Assembly: GCA_002280555.1 (NCBI GenBank)
Contig: NCEE01000001.1
Span: forward strand, 55,228-119,227
Direction: 5' to 3'
Origin: Sphingomonas sp. 32-62-10
GTDB lineage: Bacteria; Pseudomonadota; Alphaproteobacteria; Sphingomonadales; Sphingomonadaceae
DNA length: 64,000 nucleotides
In this document: positions 1 through 8,511 of the stretch, one piece after another
Layout: each line of letters opens with the position of its first letter
Position numbering within the stretch: position 1 is the first letter of the stretch
Program-made: the position numbers and the translations under genes
The notes under the pieces: model-generated
Databases searched by the model: none
The model's input: only the letters and a program-made list of their open reading frames with translations
Told to the model about the DNA's origin: nothing

Positions 1-14
1 TGGGGAGCCTTGTT

Positions 15-305
15 ATGAAGAAGATCGTTCTCGCGGCCACTGCCGCTGCCAGCCTTATCGCCCTTTCGGCCTGTGGTCGTTCGCCTGAAGGCGCAGCGAT
101 CGAAAACACCGGCGAGATGATGGCCGACAATATGGAAATGAAGGCCGATTCGATGGATGCGATGGCCGACAACACGTCGAACGCCATGGCGTCGGACATG
201 ATGGAAAACTCGGCTGACGCGATGGACGCTGGCGCCGCCAATGTTCGTGAAGCGGCTGACGATGCCGCTGATAAGGCCGATGATATGGCTGCCAACAAGC
301 GCTGA
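15..305 (+). CDS. Small predicted lipoprotein, Met/Ala/Asp-rich
   Basis: A 96-residue protein of unknown function. It opens with a lipoprotein signal peptide: two lysines, a hydrophobic run and a lipobox ending LSAC, with the lipidated cysteine at residue 20. The mature part is very rich in Met, Ala, Asp and Asn, with repeated MADNM/MAD-like units and no recognisable domain, so it is probably helical or disordered and anchored in the envelope. A GGGGAG ribosome-binding site lies eight bases before the ATG. It looks monocistronic, since a strong terminator follows directly. I do not recognise a family. Confidence 0.8.
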   Translation: MKKIVLAATAAASLIALSACGRSPEGAAIENTGEMMADNMEMKADSMDAMADNTSNAMASDMMENSADAMDAGAANVREAADDAADKADDMAANKR

Positions 306-330
306 TCCGTCGCGCTTTTTGCACCGAAAA

Positions 331-360
331 AAAGGGCGTCCCGTTTGGGGCGCCCTTTTT
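331..360 (+). terminator. Rho-independent terminator
   Basis: A 12-bp stem (331-342 with 347-358, one G-T pair), a GTTT loop and a T-run follow the lipoprotein gene. The A-run on the left flank could let it also serve the convergent thioesterase gene. Confidence 0.85.
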
Positions 361-379
361 CATTGGCGCTGACGAATGA

Positions 380-799
380 TCAGGTGGAGGATTTGCCGAA
401 AAAGCGTTCGATGACACTGTCCGCGAGCCGCGCGGGGCGGTGCGTATCGGCATTGATGCAGCACCAGCTCGATTGCACTTCGGCCAGCACTTCTTCACCG
501 CGGCGGATGATCGTCTGATAAAACGCCCGCGCGCCGTGCACTTTTTCCAACAGCACTGTCGCCACCACGTCGTCCGCCAGAAAGGCCGGCTTACGATAGG
601 TAATTTCGTGCTTCAGCGCGACCCACAGGTGCGATGCGATCGCCTCTGCCGGTGCCAGCCGTTCCCAATGATTGATAACGGCAGCCTGTACCCATTTGAG
701 ATAGCTGGCATTATTCACATGGCCCATGAAATCGATATCAGCAGGATCGATGGCGATGGTGTATTCGTGTGGAATGGCGTGCGGGATGGACTGTGACAT
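380..799 (-). CDS. Acyl-CoA thioesterase, 4-hydroxybenzoyl-CoA thioesterase/YbgC type
   Basis: A single hotdog-fold thioesterase of 139 residues, predicted to hydrolyse acyl-CoA thioesters in the cytoplasm. The family signature is near the N-terminus: an Asp, then GHVNN and a Tyr (D-x-x-GHVNN-x-x-Y), which forms the active site in the 4HBT/YbgC family. The reading frame extends 14 codons upstream, but the ATG at 799 gives the family's usual length and N-terminus. Its substrate cannot be read from the sequence. It stands alone, divergent from the DUF6481 gene. Confidence 0.8.
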   Translation of the reverse strand: MSQSIPHAIPHEYTIAIDPADIDFMGHVNNASYLKWVQAAVINHWERLAPAEAIASHLWVALKHEITYRKPAFLADDVVATVLLEKVHGARAFYQTIIRRGEEVLAEVQSSWCCINADTHRPARLADSVIERFFGKSST

Positions 800-882
800 A
801 ATCAATGGGCATAGCACGCCCACCGTGCGTTGACCCCACATTCTCAGGGTTACCCAAATATTTTTTCGGAGCAGCTTACCCC

Positions 883-1212
883 ATGTCGTACAAGGACCCC
901 GGCTTCAATGATCGCATCGCCAGCGCCGCCAAGGCCAAGCAGGCGGCGCTCGACAAGCTGAAGGCGCGCCCGCCGGTCGACGAGGAAGCCGTAGCCGCCC
1001 GCCTGGCCGCGCGTGCCGCCAAAGAAGCGGCAGACGCTGAAAAGCGCGCCGCCAAAATTGCCCAGCGCGAGCGGGAAGCCGCCGAAAAGGCCGAACGCAA
1101 ACGCCTGGAAGCCGAAGCCGAGGCCGCCAAGGTCAAGCCCGAGCTGACCGAAGCGGAGAAGAAGGCTATCCGCGACGCCAAATACGCGGCGCGCAAGCAG
1201 CGCAAGCGCTAA
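883..1212 (+). CDS. DUF6481 family protein, charged coiled coil
   Basis: A 109-residue protein starting MSYKDPGFNDR, the N-terminus typical of DUF6481 proteins in sphingomonads. Almost all of the rest is Ala/Lys/Glu/Arg-rich helix with continuous coiled-coil character, ending in a basic KQRKR tail. The function is unknown, and nucleic-acid or ribosome association is only a guess from its charge. The ATG at 883 is preferred over an in-frame start at 805 because a CGGAG ribosome-binding site precedes it and it gives the family N-terminus. Confidence 0.75.
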   Translation: MSYKDPGFNDRIASAAKAKQAALDKLKARPPVDEEAVAARLAARAAKEAADAEKRAAKIAQREREAAEKAERKRLEAEAEAAKVKPELTEAEKKAIRDAKYAARKQRKR

Positions 1213-1218
1213 CCGGGA

Positions 1219-2175
1219 TTAGGCGACTGCGCGTCGTTCGCGGGTGATCACCCGCTGATAGACGGTCGCCCCGGTGAAATCACGGAACTCGAGCGCCATC
1301 GCATCGGTATCAAGGCTGATTGCGCCAAAGCCCGATCGCGACAGGCAGAATTGCGTGCCTTTTACCGATGCGACGGGCCGCACTTCCGATCCGGCGCCGC
1401 ACAGGATGTAATCGACGCCATTATCGACGATGTGCTGCATGTCATGGTCATGGCCGGCGATATAGGCCTGTACGCCGTGCCGCTCGAGGATCGGCTTGAT
1501 CATCTCCACCAATTCGGGCGTGTCGCCGTGCCCGCTACCGCCCGAACGCACCGTATGATGCCCGGCGACGATCTTCCATGCAGCAGTCGATTCGCCCAAC
1601 GCCTTGTCGAGCCAGTCGAGCTGCGCCCGCACATCCTGCTTCATCACATTCTGCGCGATCACGCTCTGCACCTTGTCGCGATATTTGTGAACGAGCGGCG
1701 ATGTATCGATGACGAACAGGTCCATTGCCGGGTTGCCCAGTTCGGCCCCCGACACCTTGAAATAGCGCGCCGGCATCCGCCAGCGGCTGCTGGTGGCAGC
1801 ATAATCGATCTGCGCCTGCGGATTGCCGCGATAATCATGATTGCCAAGCGCGACCTGCCAGGGGATTTGCAGCGCGGGATCGGTGTAGACATCCTCGAAC
1901 GACGTTTTCCACTGCGGATCAGTGATCGAATCGACGCCGTCGTCATAGAAATTGTCGCCCACCGCCAGCACGAACCGGCTGCTGCGCGTGGCCGATGCCT
2001 TGCCCATCTGCACCGCGACATCGCGCTGATGCTCGGCACCGTCGCGTCCCCAATCACCGATCATGAGGAAATCGAGCGGTTTGGCGGCCGCTCTTGCGCC
2101 TATCGCGGTGCTCAAAACGGCACCCGCGGCCAAACCGGCAACGACGGTACGACGATTGACGGTTTCGAACGACAT
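1219..2175 (-). CDS. Secreted metallophosphoesterase, purple acid phosphatase-like
   Basis: A 318-residue protein of the calcineurin-like metallophosphoesterase superfamily, closest in motif layout to tartrate-resistant acid phosphatases. The N-terminus has an RR-containing signal (NRRTVVAGLAAG) ending near ARA, suggesting Tat export of a folded metalloenzyme. Metal-ligand motifs appear in order: GDWGR, GDNFYDDG, GNHDY, AGHH and AGHDHD. The ATG at 2175 is supported by an upstream AGGGGGA. Probable role: periplasmic phosphomonoester hydrolysis; the substrate is unknown. It ends six bases from the convergent DUF6481 gene. Confidence 0.85.
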   Translation of the reverse strand: MSFETVNRRTVVAGLAAGAVLSTAIGARAAAKPLDFLMIGDWGRDGAEHQRDVAVQMGKASATRSSRFVLAVGDNFYDDGVDSITDPQWKTSFEDVYTDPALQIPWQVALGNHDYRGNPQAQIDYAATSSRWRMPARYFKVSGAELGNPAMDLFVIDTSPLVHKYRDKVQSVIAQNVMKQDVRAQLDWLDKALGESTAAWKIVAGHHTVRSGGSGHGDTPELVEMIKPILERHGVQAYIAGHDHDMQHIVDNGVDYILCGAGSEVRPVASVKGTQFCLSRSGFGAISLDTDAMALEFRDFTGATVYQRVITRERRAVA

Positions 2176-2229
2176 CGCGACATCCCCCTTGGTAGAGAAA
2201 GTCCGCTATAGCGCATTTATGACAGAATG

Positions 2230-2306
<77 letters not shown>

Positions 2307-2386
2307 ACGCTGGGGTGCCGTAGGCGGCATGTTCCGCCAGCGCAAGCCACATGTCTTTTATTTGCAGCACGGTGTGTGCCGGAATT

Positions 2387-2462
2387 TGGTGGGCCCGGCA
2401 GGACTCGAACCCGCAACCTAGCCGTTATGAGCGGCCAGCTCTAACCATTGAGCTACAGGCCC
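2387..2462 (-). tRNA. tRNA-Ile2 (anticodon CAU, lysidine type)
   Basis: A cloverleaf of 76 bases including encoded CCA. The acceptor GGGCCTG pairs with CGGGCCC, and the anticodon loop is CTCATAA, giving CAT. A CAT anticodon could mean initiator Met, elongator Met or the Ile isoacceptor modified by TilS. The G1-C72 acceptor, a GGCCG/CGGCT anticodon stem and the absence of initiator features (no C1-A mismatch, no three-GC anticodon stem) favour Ile2. Confidence 0.85.
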
Positions 2463-2505
2463 CACCGGCGACACGCCTAGCGGAGGGGTGGGTGGCAGGG
2501 CAAGT

Positions 2506-3534
2506 CTAGCTGCCCGCCGCTATCGCCGCGGTGATCAGGGCATCGAGGCCGATCGGCTTTGCGCCGCGTTGATCAAGCAATGCCAGCACCGAATCCCACC
2601 ATCGATCGAACGCCGCCAGATCGGCACGATCGCGCACATAGGGGGTGTGGCCAGGCACCAGCGAGGGCGAATGGAACGAGAGGTTCAACACCGCCACCCC
2701 CTCACCCATCGCGATTCGCACGGCCTCCAGCGCATCGCGCAGCGGCATCTGTTCTGGAGTCAGCGCGACCCGGGCCAGCAGGCCGCTTCGCGCCATCACG
2801 CCACGCGCTCGCGGTATCCGCCCCAACGCCGGATAGAGCGACGCCCCCTGCCCCCGCAAACGGCCCGTATAGACGGTGGTAAGCGGCAATTCGATCAGCG
2901 CCCCCAATCGGAATGCATGATTGCCGATGGCCGAAAAATCGGGGCCACCCTCCTGCGTATAATCATAGCGCGCCCGCATCGAGCTATCGAGCCGATAGCC
3001 TCGCGCCGCGAGCAGTTCGATCGTATGCGGCCCAATGCCATAGCGCCCGGCGCGATAGGCAAGCGGCGCCTTGCCAAACGCTGCCGTGATCGCCGCTGTG
3101 AGCACATCGAGCTTGGCCGCCTCAAGCGCGGGCGGCAGGTTACCCGGAAAACTGTGGAACGGGGTCACCACCTCATCAAAGGGCGGGTTGACCCAGGGGT
3201 GAAGCTGCGTGCCGATGCTCGACTGGCCGTCCGCTATGGCGCGGCGCAGGATATCGACGGCGGCAGGATCGCTGACAATTGGGTGATCGATCATGAAGGC
3301 AAGCGGCACCCCGGCGGCGGTAAACCGTGCATGCGCCGCCGGTATCGCCGCTACTGCCGTGGTGGCACGAGCATCGCGCGATAGCGGCGCGCGCCAGTTA
3401 AACTCTTCTTCGGTATCGACGAAAACGATGAATCGCGTGCCGAAATCGGCGGGCCACCGGACCAGGGCATCATTGCCGGGCGCGGCGGGGCGATATCCCA
3501 TGGCCGCTGTTACCGGTAGATCACGATCCGGCAC
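2506..3534 (-). CDS. WalW-like polysaccharide deacetylase family protein
   Basis: A 342-residue protein resembling the WalW group of carbohydrate-esterase-4-like (NodB fold) proteins common in sphingomonads. It has the barrel-opening motif FIVFVDTEEEFNW, a metal-type histidine motif in GTQLHPWVNPPF, the motif YRAGRYGIG and a C-terminal LNLSFHSPSL segment. No signal peptide is visible. Likely role: deacetylation or hydrolysis of an amide on an envelope glycan, but the substrate is unknown. A GTG at 3534 starts two bases after the stop of the upstream kinase gene, so the two are probably co-translated. An ATG at 3501 is an alternative. Confidence 0.7.
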   Translation of the reverse strand: MPDRDLPVTAAMGYRPAAPGNDALVRWPADFGTRFIVFVDTEEEFNWRAPLSRDARATTAVAAIPAAHARFTAAGVPLAFMIDHPIVSDPAAVDILRRAIADGQSSIGTQLHPWVNPPFDEVVTPFHSFPGNLPPALEAAKLDVLTAAITAAFGKAPLAYRAGRYGIGPHTIELLAARGYRLDSSMRARYDYTQEGGPDFSAIGNHAFRLGALIELPLTTVYTGRLRGQGASLYPALGRIPRARGVMARSGLLARVALTPEQMPLRDALEAVRIAMGEGVAVLNLSFHSPSLVPGHTPYVRDRADLAAFDRWWDSVLALLDQRGAKPIGLDALITAAIAAGS

Positions 3535-3536
3535 GA

Positions 3537-6185
3537 TCAGATGGTTGATGCTTGGCCCACACCGTGAGTGAAGGCGGCGGGGAGCCGCAAAGTCAAGCGA
3601 TCAACGCCGATCGTCAGGCTGCCGCCCAGTTCGACTGCCAAATTGCGCGCCAAGCGCAGCGCAAACCCTGTGCCGAGCAATGGAGCGCCCAGCGCCTCAG
3701 CCTCTGCTTCGGCATCAATCATCAACAGCGCATCCCCAGCATAAGCGGCCAGTGCGCGCGGACGGTCGATATGAATGGCAACCGTTTCTTCGCCCTCGCG
3801 CCCCATGCGGACGCCAATCGTTTCGCCTGAACTGCCCGCCGCCACGAGCGCGGCAAGTAAGCGGGCAAACAGCCGATCAACCGCGCGATCGTCGCCGCGA
3901 ATCGCCACATCGCCAGCCGAAATATCAAGCGCCAGCGTCGCACCTCGCAATGTGGCAAGCGGCTCCAGATCAAGCGCGATCCGTTGCAGCAGCAGCGCCA
4001 CCGGCACGTCCGTAGGCCGCAGTTCAAGCGCGTGCGCCTCAATCCGCGCAGCAGTATCAAGATCATCAATGGCACCAAGCAGCCCCATCGCCTGGTCTCT
4101 GATCGTGCCGGCATAATCGCGGTATGGACCAGACACTGGGCCCAGCAATTCGCCCTCGATCATTTCGGCAAAACCCGCGATCGCGGTGGTTGGCGTGCGC
4201 AGTTCATGGACGAGCTGACGTAGCGAATCTGTTGCCGGCGTGCGCATGCTTTGCTCGGGCTCGGCGCGCTCATCGGCCCGCGGCCGGCGCGCGGTGCCAC
4301 GATAGCCAGTGAACCGTCCCGTCGCCTTGTCAAAGGCGGGTACGCCCGAAATGCGCCACTGCCCGGCCGCATCGGACTGGCCATCGACCAGCAACCGAGC
4401 CTGCGCAAAGGCCGACCGGCGACGGAACGCACCAGCCGCCACGCCATCGACCCGTGCCGCCGCGCCTTCTGGCGCCAAATCGAGCGATACGCCGATCAGC
4501 GCGGCCCGCGACACACCGGAGACCCAGCGGATGATGCCGCGCGCATCAGTTTCGAAACTGAACCCCTGAGGCGCTGCGACGGGCTCGCCAATATCATTCG
4601 CAAGCAAGGCATCGGTATCGCCGCGACCTTCTTCTTCGCGTTGGCGCTGAAACGCATCGATCCGCGCGACCAGATCGGAAATCTGGAATGGGCCACGTGG
4701 GGTTACTGCATCAGCTGCGGGCTCGATCGCGATTGGCGCTGCATCCGCCAACGTTTCAACAACGGCGGTCATCGGTTCGGCGGTAGGCAACACCTCATTT
4801 TCAGTGCCTTCAGCAGCGACAGGCGCCTCGCCTTGGTCGACCGCGACGGGTGCGGTCGGTGGGGTTGATGGTCCGTCGTCAATAGTACCCTCAGCAGGTA
4901 GCGCCTGAGTTTCATCTTTCTTGCGCAGTGCCTCGACGACCACCGGCAGCCCGAATGCTACGCTGGCAATCGATACAAATGACCAGGCCCCTGGTTGTTC
5001 AGGCGACAGCGCGGGATCAGGCACGGCCTGAGGCACTGGCTCAACAACCGGCTCGGCTGTGGCCAGGGTGGAGAGGACGGGCGCAGAAAAAACCGGGGCA
5101 GAGAGAACCGCGGCAGTGGCGATAGATGCTGCAGCCGGTGGCGCTTCAACAGGTGCAGTAGTCGCCCGTTCGATCGCGACCGGTGGCGGAGACGCTGGGG
5201 GCCTTGCCGGCAGCTTGAGAATAACGGGCTTTGGCGGAACACTGGAAGGCACTGACGGGCGCACGGCGATGACGGCGGTCCAGTCAATCGACAACGGCTC
5301 CCAAACGGGCTCAGGCTGAGGCTCGAGCTCAGCCGGGTGTTCGCGGGCGGCCGCGTCAAGGGGAGCTTCTGGGTGATCTTCAGGCGGCGGTGCAATCGCT
5401 TCAGCTGCTTCTTCAGCATCGACCGTCTGCATGGTCCGTATCGGCGCATTGCCAGCTGCATGACTATCGATCGGTACATGGTCATTTGCGGGGACGCGAT
5501 CGGCCAAAATGGGTTCGGTTGGCCGTATCGACTCGATGATGGCGGATAGTGACGACCCCGGCAGCGCTTGTTCTTCGGGGTTGGGCTCACCTGGGCGCAG
5601 AATATTGGCGTCGGGCTCCGGTGCGACCACGGCGAGAACTGGAGCGGGCACTGGCGCAAGCGTTACATCAGTTTCGTCATGCCTATGGTTGTCGAGGCTC
5701 TGGTCCGGTGAATCGGGCCGTGTCGACGCATCCGTCTCCGGAACCGCGCCATGCGAATCGCCTGCAGCCTCAATTACTTCAGGCGGGGGTACAATCGTCG
5801 ACGGCGGAAGAATGAAATCGATCGGCCCGAATGATTCGAGCGCCCGTCCCACTTCGGCTGAAAGATCGCGGCGATGGCGCAACACTGATCGTCCGGCCGG
5901 CGACATATCGGGCAGCATCGCGATCCATTCATCGGTCGACAGTTCCGCCATGCGTAGTACTGGTGCCGAAATTGCCAGATCTTCCTCGGCAAACAGCCGA
6001 ACTAGCGGTGCCGGTGGCCGGGCGAAGGCCAATGCGCGCGCGCTCGCCGCGCGAATCGTCGCTGGAACTTGCGGGCGAATCGATCGCAACCGCGTAATCG
6101 CGATGTCGCTGGCTGGTGCCCGCCCGCGGCCAATCAGGTCGACCAGCTGCCGCCACGCGGTCTGCGCGCCAAAAGGCGTCGACAT
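3537..6185 (-). CDS. Very large PAS/histidine-kinase-like protein with degenerate ATPase
   Basis: About 882 residues from the ATG at 6185 (the frame extends to 6284). Residues 1-126 form a helical region resembling DUF2336 (RLFAEEDLAISAPVL, then an R-x-x-L pattern). About 430 residues of Ala/Pro/Glu-rich low-complexity linker follow. Near residue 600 there is a PAS-like segment (FETDARGIIRWVSG, then YRGTARRPR), then a HisKA dimerisation helix with HELRTP (phosphoacceptor His near 660). The C-terminal ATPase domain is eroded: the N-box asparagine and the DxGPG G1 box are not recognisable, though GTGFALRLA resembles a G2 box. No membrane segment is obvious. It is likely a cytoplasmic sensor scaffold or weak kinase. 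It is upstream of and coupled to the WalW gene, with no response regulator adjacent. Confidence 0.7.
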   Translation of the reverse strand: MSTPFGAQTAWRQLVDLIGRGRAPASDIAITRLRSIRPQVPATIRAASARALAFARPPAPLVRLFAEEDLAISAPVLRMAELSTDEWIAMLPDMSPAGRSVLRHRRDLSAEVGRALESFGPIDFILPPSTIVPPPEVIEAAGDSHGAVPETDASTRPDSPDQSLDNHRHDETDVTLAPVPAPVLAVVAPEPDANILRPGEPNPEEQALPGSSLSAIIESIRPTEPILADRVPANDHVPIDSHAAGNAPIRTMQTVDAEEAAEAIAPPPEDHPEAPLDAAAREHPAELEPQPEPVWEPLSIDWTAVIAVRPSVPSSVPPKPVILKLPARPPASPPPVAIERATTAPVEAPPAAASIATAAVLSAPVFSAPVLSTLATAEPVVEPVPQAVPDPALSPEQPGAWSFVSIASVAFGLPVVVEALRKKDETQALPAEGTIDDGPSTPPTAPVAVDQGEAPVAAEGTENEVLPTAEPMTAVVETLADAAPIAIEPAADAVTPRGPFQISDLVARIDAFQRQREEEGRGDTDALLANDIGEPVAAPQGFSFETDARGIIRWVSGVSRAALIGVSLDLAPEGAAARVDGVAAGAFRRRSAFAQARLLVDGQSDAAGQWRISGVPAFDKATGRFTGYRGTARRPRADERAEPEQSMRTPATDSLRQLVHELRTPTTAIAGFAEMIEGELLGPVSGPYRDYAGTIRDQAMGLLGAIDDLDTAARIEAHALELRPTDVPVALLLQRIALDLEPLATLRGATLALDISAGDVAIRGDDRAVDRLFARLLAALVAAGSSGETIGVRMGREGEETVAIHIDRPRALAAYAGDALLMIDAEAEAEALGAPLLGTGFALRLARNLAVELGGSLTIGVDRLTLRLPAAFTHGVGQASTI

Positions 6186-6332
6186 ATCTGCCGTCAAAAC
6201 CGTGTCGAGGCTGTCGTCAAACCGCAAATCCAGGGGCCTTCCGCCGACGCACGAAAATGCGTGGTAAGGAATTCTTAACCGCAATTAAGGGCATGTGGGA
6301 ACAGCTGTTTTTGGCACGTCGCAATGTGGGAC

Positions 6333-6352
6333 AATTGCGTTTGCTAGCAATT
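6333..6352. promoter_or_regulatory. Palindromic operator candidate upstream of the Lrp/AsnC gene
   Basis: AATTGC at 6333-6338 is repeated inverted at 6347-6352, and the perfect 10-base palindrome TTGCTAGCAA (6341-6350) overlaps it. It lies in AT-rich DNA with ATTATATTATG immediately downstream, 63 bases before the regulator start. The position and symmetry fit autoregulation by the Lrp-family product or control of the divergent kinase gene. This is inference from placement only. Confidence 0.45.
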
Positions 6353-6414
6353 ATATTATGTGAGAATGGGCATGCGCGGGCCGAATCCATCGCATACCAA
6401 GAGAAGGAAATCCC

Positions 6415-6885
6415 ATGGCATTCGATCGCATCGATCGGCAGATTCTCGAACTGCTGCAGGACGATGGTCGCATGACCAATGTTGACCTTGCCGAACGGGT
6501 CGGGCTGACGGCTCCCCCCTGTCTGCGTCGGGTACGCGCGCTGGAGGAACAAGGCGCGATCAAGGGCTATCATGCGAGCCTCGATGCGGCGACCTTGGGT
6601 TATCCGATCACCGTATTCGCGCTGGTGAGCCTGCGCAGCCAGGCCGAGCAGGATCTCGCGGCGTTCGAGGACTATATCGCGATGATCCCTGAAATCCGTG
6701 AATGCCACATGCTGAACGGCGAGATCGATTTCATCCTGAAAATCGTCGCGACGGACCTGAAAGCGTTTCAGGAAATCCTGACGACGCACCTCACCCCGGC
6801 CCCTAATGTCGCCAGCGTCAAGACATCGCTGACGATACGGACAGCGAAGTCGCTGCCCGGGATTCCAGTGCTGGCGGAGGATTGA
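6415..6885 (+). CDS. Lrp/AsnC family transcriptional regulator
   Basis: A 156-residue protein with the classic Lrp/AsnC layout: an N-terminal winged helix-turn-helix (FDRIDRQILELLQDDGRMTN, then LAERVGLTAPPCLRRVRALE) and a C-terminal RAM/ACT-like ligand domain with ITVFALVSLRSQ and the GEIDFILKIV strand. Such regulators form dimers to octamers and usually sense amino acids; the effector is not readable here. The AGAAGGAAAT ribosome-binding site fits the ATG at 6415. It is divergent from the large kinase-like gene, with a palindrome between them. Confidence 0.9.
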   Translation: MAFDRIDRQILELLQDDGRMTNVDLAERVGLTAPPCLRRVRALEEQGAIKGYHASLDAATLGYPITVFALVSLRSQAEQDLAAFEDYIAMIPEIRECHMLNGEIDFILKIVATDLKAFQEILTTHLTPAPNVASVKTSLTIRTAKSLPGIPVLAED

Positions 6886-6920
6886 TCACGGGCGGCATTG
6901 CCCGCCTGCGGCTCGAGCAC

Positions 6921-6949
6921 AAAAAGAAGGGCGGCACATTGGCCGCCCT
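6921..6949 (-). terminator. Terminator for the TPR-like gene
   Basis: An 8-bp stem AGGGCGGC/GCCGCCCT (6928-6935 with 6942-6949). Read on the minus strand it is followed by TCTTTTT, so it terminates the gene at 6990. It may also act on the convergent Lrp gene, where the T content is weaker. Confidence 0.75.
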
Positions 6950-6989
6950 CCTCTTCGAATACCAGTTAACGGTAAAATCCAGTCGGCTA

Positions 6990-8306
6990 TCAGGCGGTTG
7001 GCGTCGTCGCGCCCAGATCGAGCCAGACGATCCAGAACGCCGCAATCTGATTGCGCGGCGATGATTTAACCTTGGCAAAGGCCGCACGCGCATTGGCATC
7101 GTCACGCATCAGCGCATAGGCGATGCCCAATCGCGTGTTGATCTCTTCGACCTTGACCGGGGTTACGCCTTTTTCAAGTGCGATCTTGTACAGTTCAACC
7201 GCCTTTGCGTAGTTGCTTTCGCCGAGATAAGAATCACCAGCCGCCGCTGCTGCAACGCCGGTTGCCGCCGCCTTGGCCTTGGTTTCGCGCGCCGAGATTG
7301 GGCCGTCGAGCTTGATGGCCGCCACCGATGCAGCATAAATGCCCTTATCGTCTTCACGGGTCAGTTGCATCTTGCCTGATTTGACGCCCTCATCGAACAC
7401 GGCCTTGGCTTCTACCGGCAGACCGATCGAATTGAGATACTGCGCGTATTGCGCAAAATCGGCCAGGTCGGCGAGCGCATTGTTGGCGCGCATCAAGCGG
7501 AACAGATCGATTTTCTGCCCCTTGTCGAGGAGATCGACGCGCTTCCCCGAAAAACCGAAATAGACGATCAGCGTCCGCCAGTTCTTCGCGGTCGGATATT
7601 GCTTCAGCTTGGCTTGCGACCAGACGAGATACTCATCGAACTTGTCGGCCTTGGCGAGGCGCGGGATGATATAATCATACCATGATTCGATGGGCTTGCG
7701 GCCCGCTGCCAGTTCGGCATCGATCGCTACCTTCATGCCCGCGGCCCCGCCAACAATATCGCCGCTTTCGATCTTTGCCTTGGTCAGCGACAACGGCAGC
7801 TCCGGATCGGCCTCACCCAGCTCGCGAGCTTTTTCAAAGAAGGTCACCGCCGCCGCATAGCGCTTTTGACCATATTCGATCAGGCCACGGCGATAAGTGA
7901 AGCGCGAACGATCCTTTGGATCGGTCTTGGCATCGGCGATCAGATCGTCGAGCGGTTTGATCAGCGCGATTTCAAGGCGGCGATAGACCGCGGGGTCGCC
8001 CTTTGCGGCCTGTTCAAGCCGATCGCTTTCGAGCTGCAAGCGGAAAAGACGAGCGTAGTAGATCTCGTCCTCATTCTTGGCGGCGGCTTCGGAGGCGATG
8101 ACGGCAGGCTCGGCGGCGGCGACATTCTTGGCCTTCAGCTGAGTCTGCGCTTCGAGCGCGGCCTTGCGGAACTCGGCGCTCAGCGCCGGGGCCTTAGGTG
8201 CCTTCTCGTCCTTCTTCTTCTGCGCGTCAGCGGTGGCGGGCAGGATCACCCCGGTGGTGCCGATGAGCAGAGCAGCGGCAAGAGCCGCCTTCGACAATAT
8301 AGTCAT
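6990..8306 (-). CDS. Exported TPR-like repeat protein of unknown function
   Basis: A 438-residue protein. A Sec signal peptide (MTILSKAALAAALLIG through TADAQ) is followed by a KKKDEKAPKAP linker, then helical repeats with TPR/Sel1-like character (RRGLIEYGQKRYAAAVTFFEKARELG and YAKAVELYKIALEKG). The C-terminus includes a helix-rich AYALMRDDANARAAFAKV segment. This suggests a periplasmic protein-interaction scaffold; no catalytic motif is seen. The ATG at 8306 is chosen because AGGAGAG precedes it and the signal peptide begins there, although the frame opens at 8408. It appears monocistronic, with its own terminator. Similar proteins are common in sphingomonads but I cannot name a function. 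Confidence 0.75.
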   Translation of the reverse strand: MTILSKAALAAALLIGTTGVILPATADAQKKKDEKAPKAPALSAEFRKAALEAQTQLKAKNVAAAEPAVIASEAAAKNEDEIYYARLFRLQLESDRLEQAAKGDPAVYRRLEIALIKPLDDLIADAKTDPKDRSRFTYRRGLIEYGQKRYAAAVTFFEKARELGEADPELPLSLTKAKIESGDIVGGAAGMKVAIDAELAAGRKPIESWYDYIIPRLAKADKFDEYLVWSQAKLKQYPTAKNWRTLIVYFGFSGKRVDLLDKGQKIDLFRLMRANNALADLADFAQYAQYLNSIGLPVEAKAVFDEGVKSGKMQLTREDDKGIYAASVAAIKLDGPISARETKAKAAATGVAAAAAGDSYLGESNYAKAVELYKIALEKGVTPVKVEEINTRLGIAYALMRDDANARAAFAKVKSSPRNQIAAFWIVWLDLGATTPTA

Positions 8307-8511
8307 TTCAGAACTCTCCTGAAGCCGATTCCAGCCTGTGATGCGCAGTGCCATACCGGTGGTCCCCGCCGCGTACAAGCAAAGGGTATCGTTAAAGACA
8401 GGCGCCATATGTGGTGTTCCATCACTGAACGGGGATTGAACGTGGCTGTTGCCGTTTGGCTCCCGCGCAATCCGCTTTGACCCCGGTGCTGCCGCTCGCT
8501 AGCAAGCGCGA

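Noticed and set aside
2387..2462. tRNA-Met (CAU) as an alternative identity
   Set aside because: Acceptor and anticodon-stem sequences fit the Ile2 isoacceptor better; initiator hallmarks are absent.
4251..4868. 205-codon open frame antisense to the large kinase-like gene
   Set aside because: Low-complexity linker composition creates long open frames on both strands; no protein family is recognisable.
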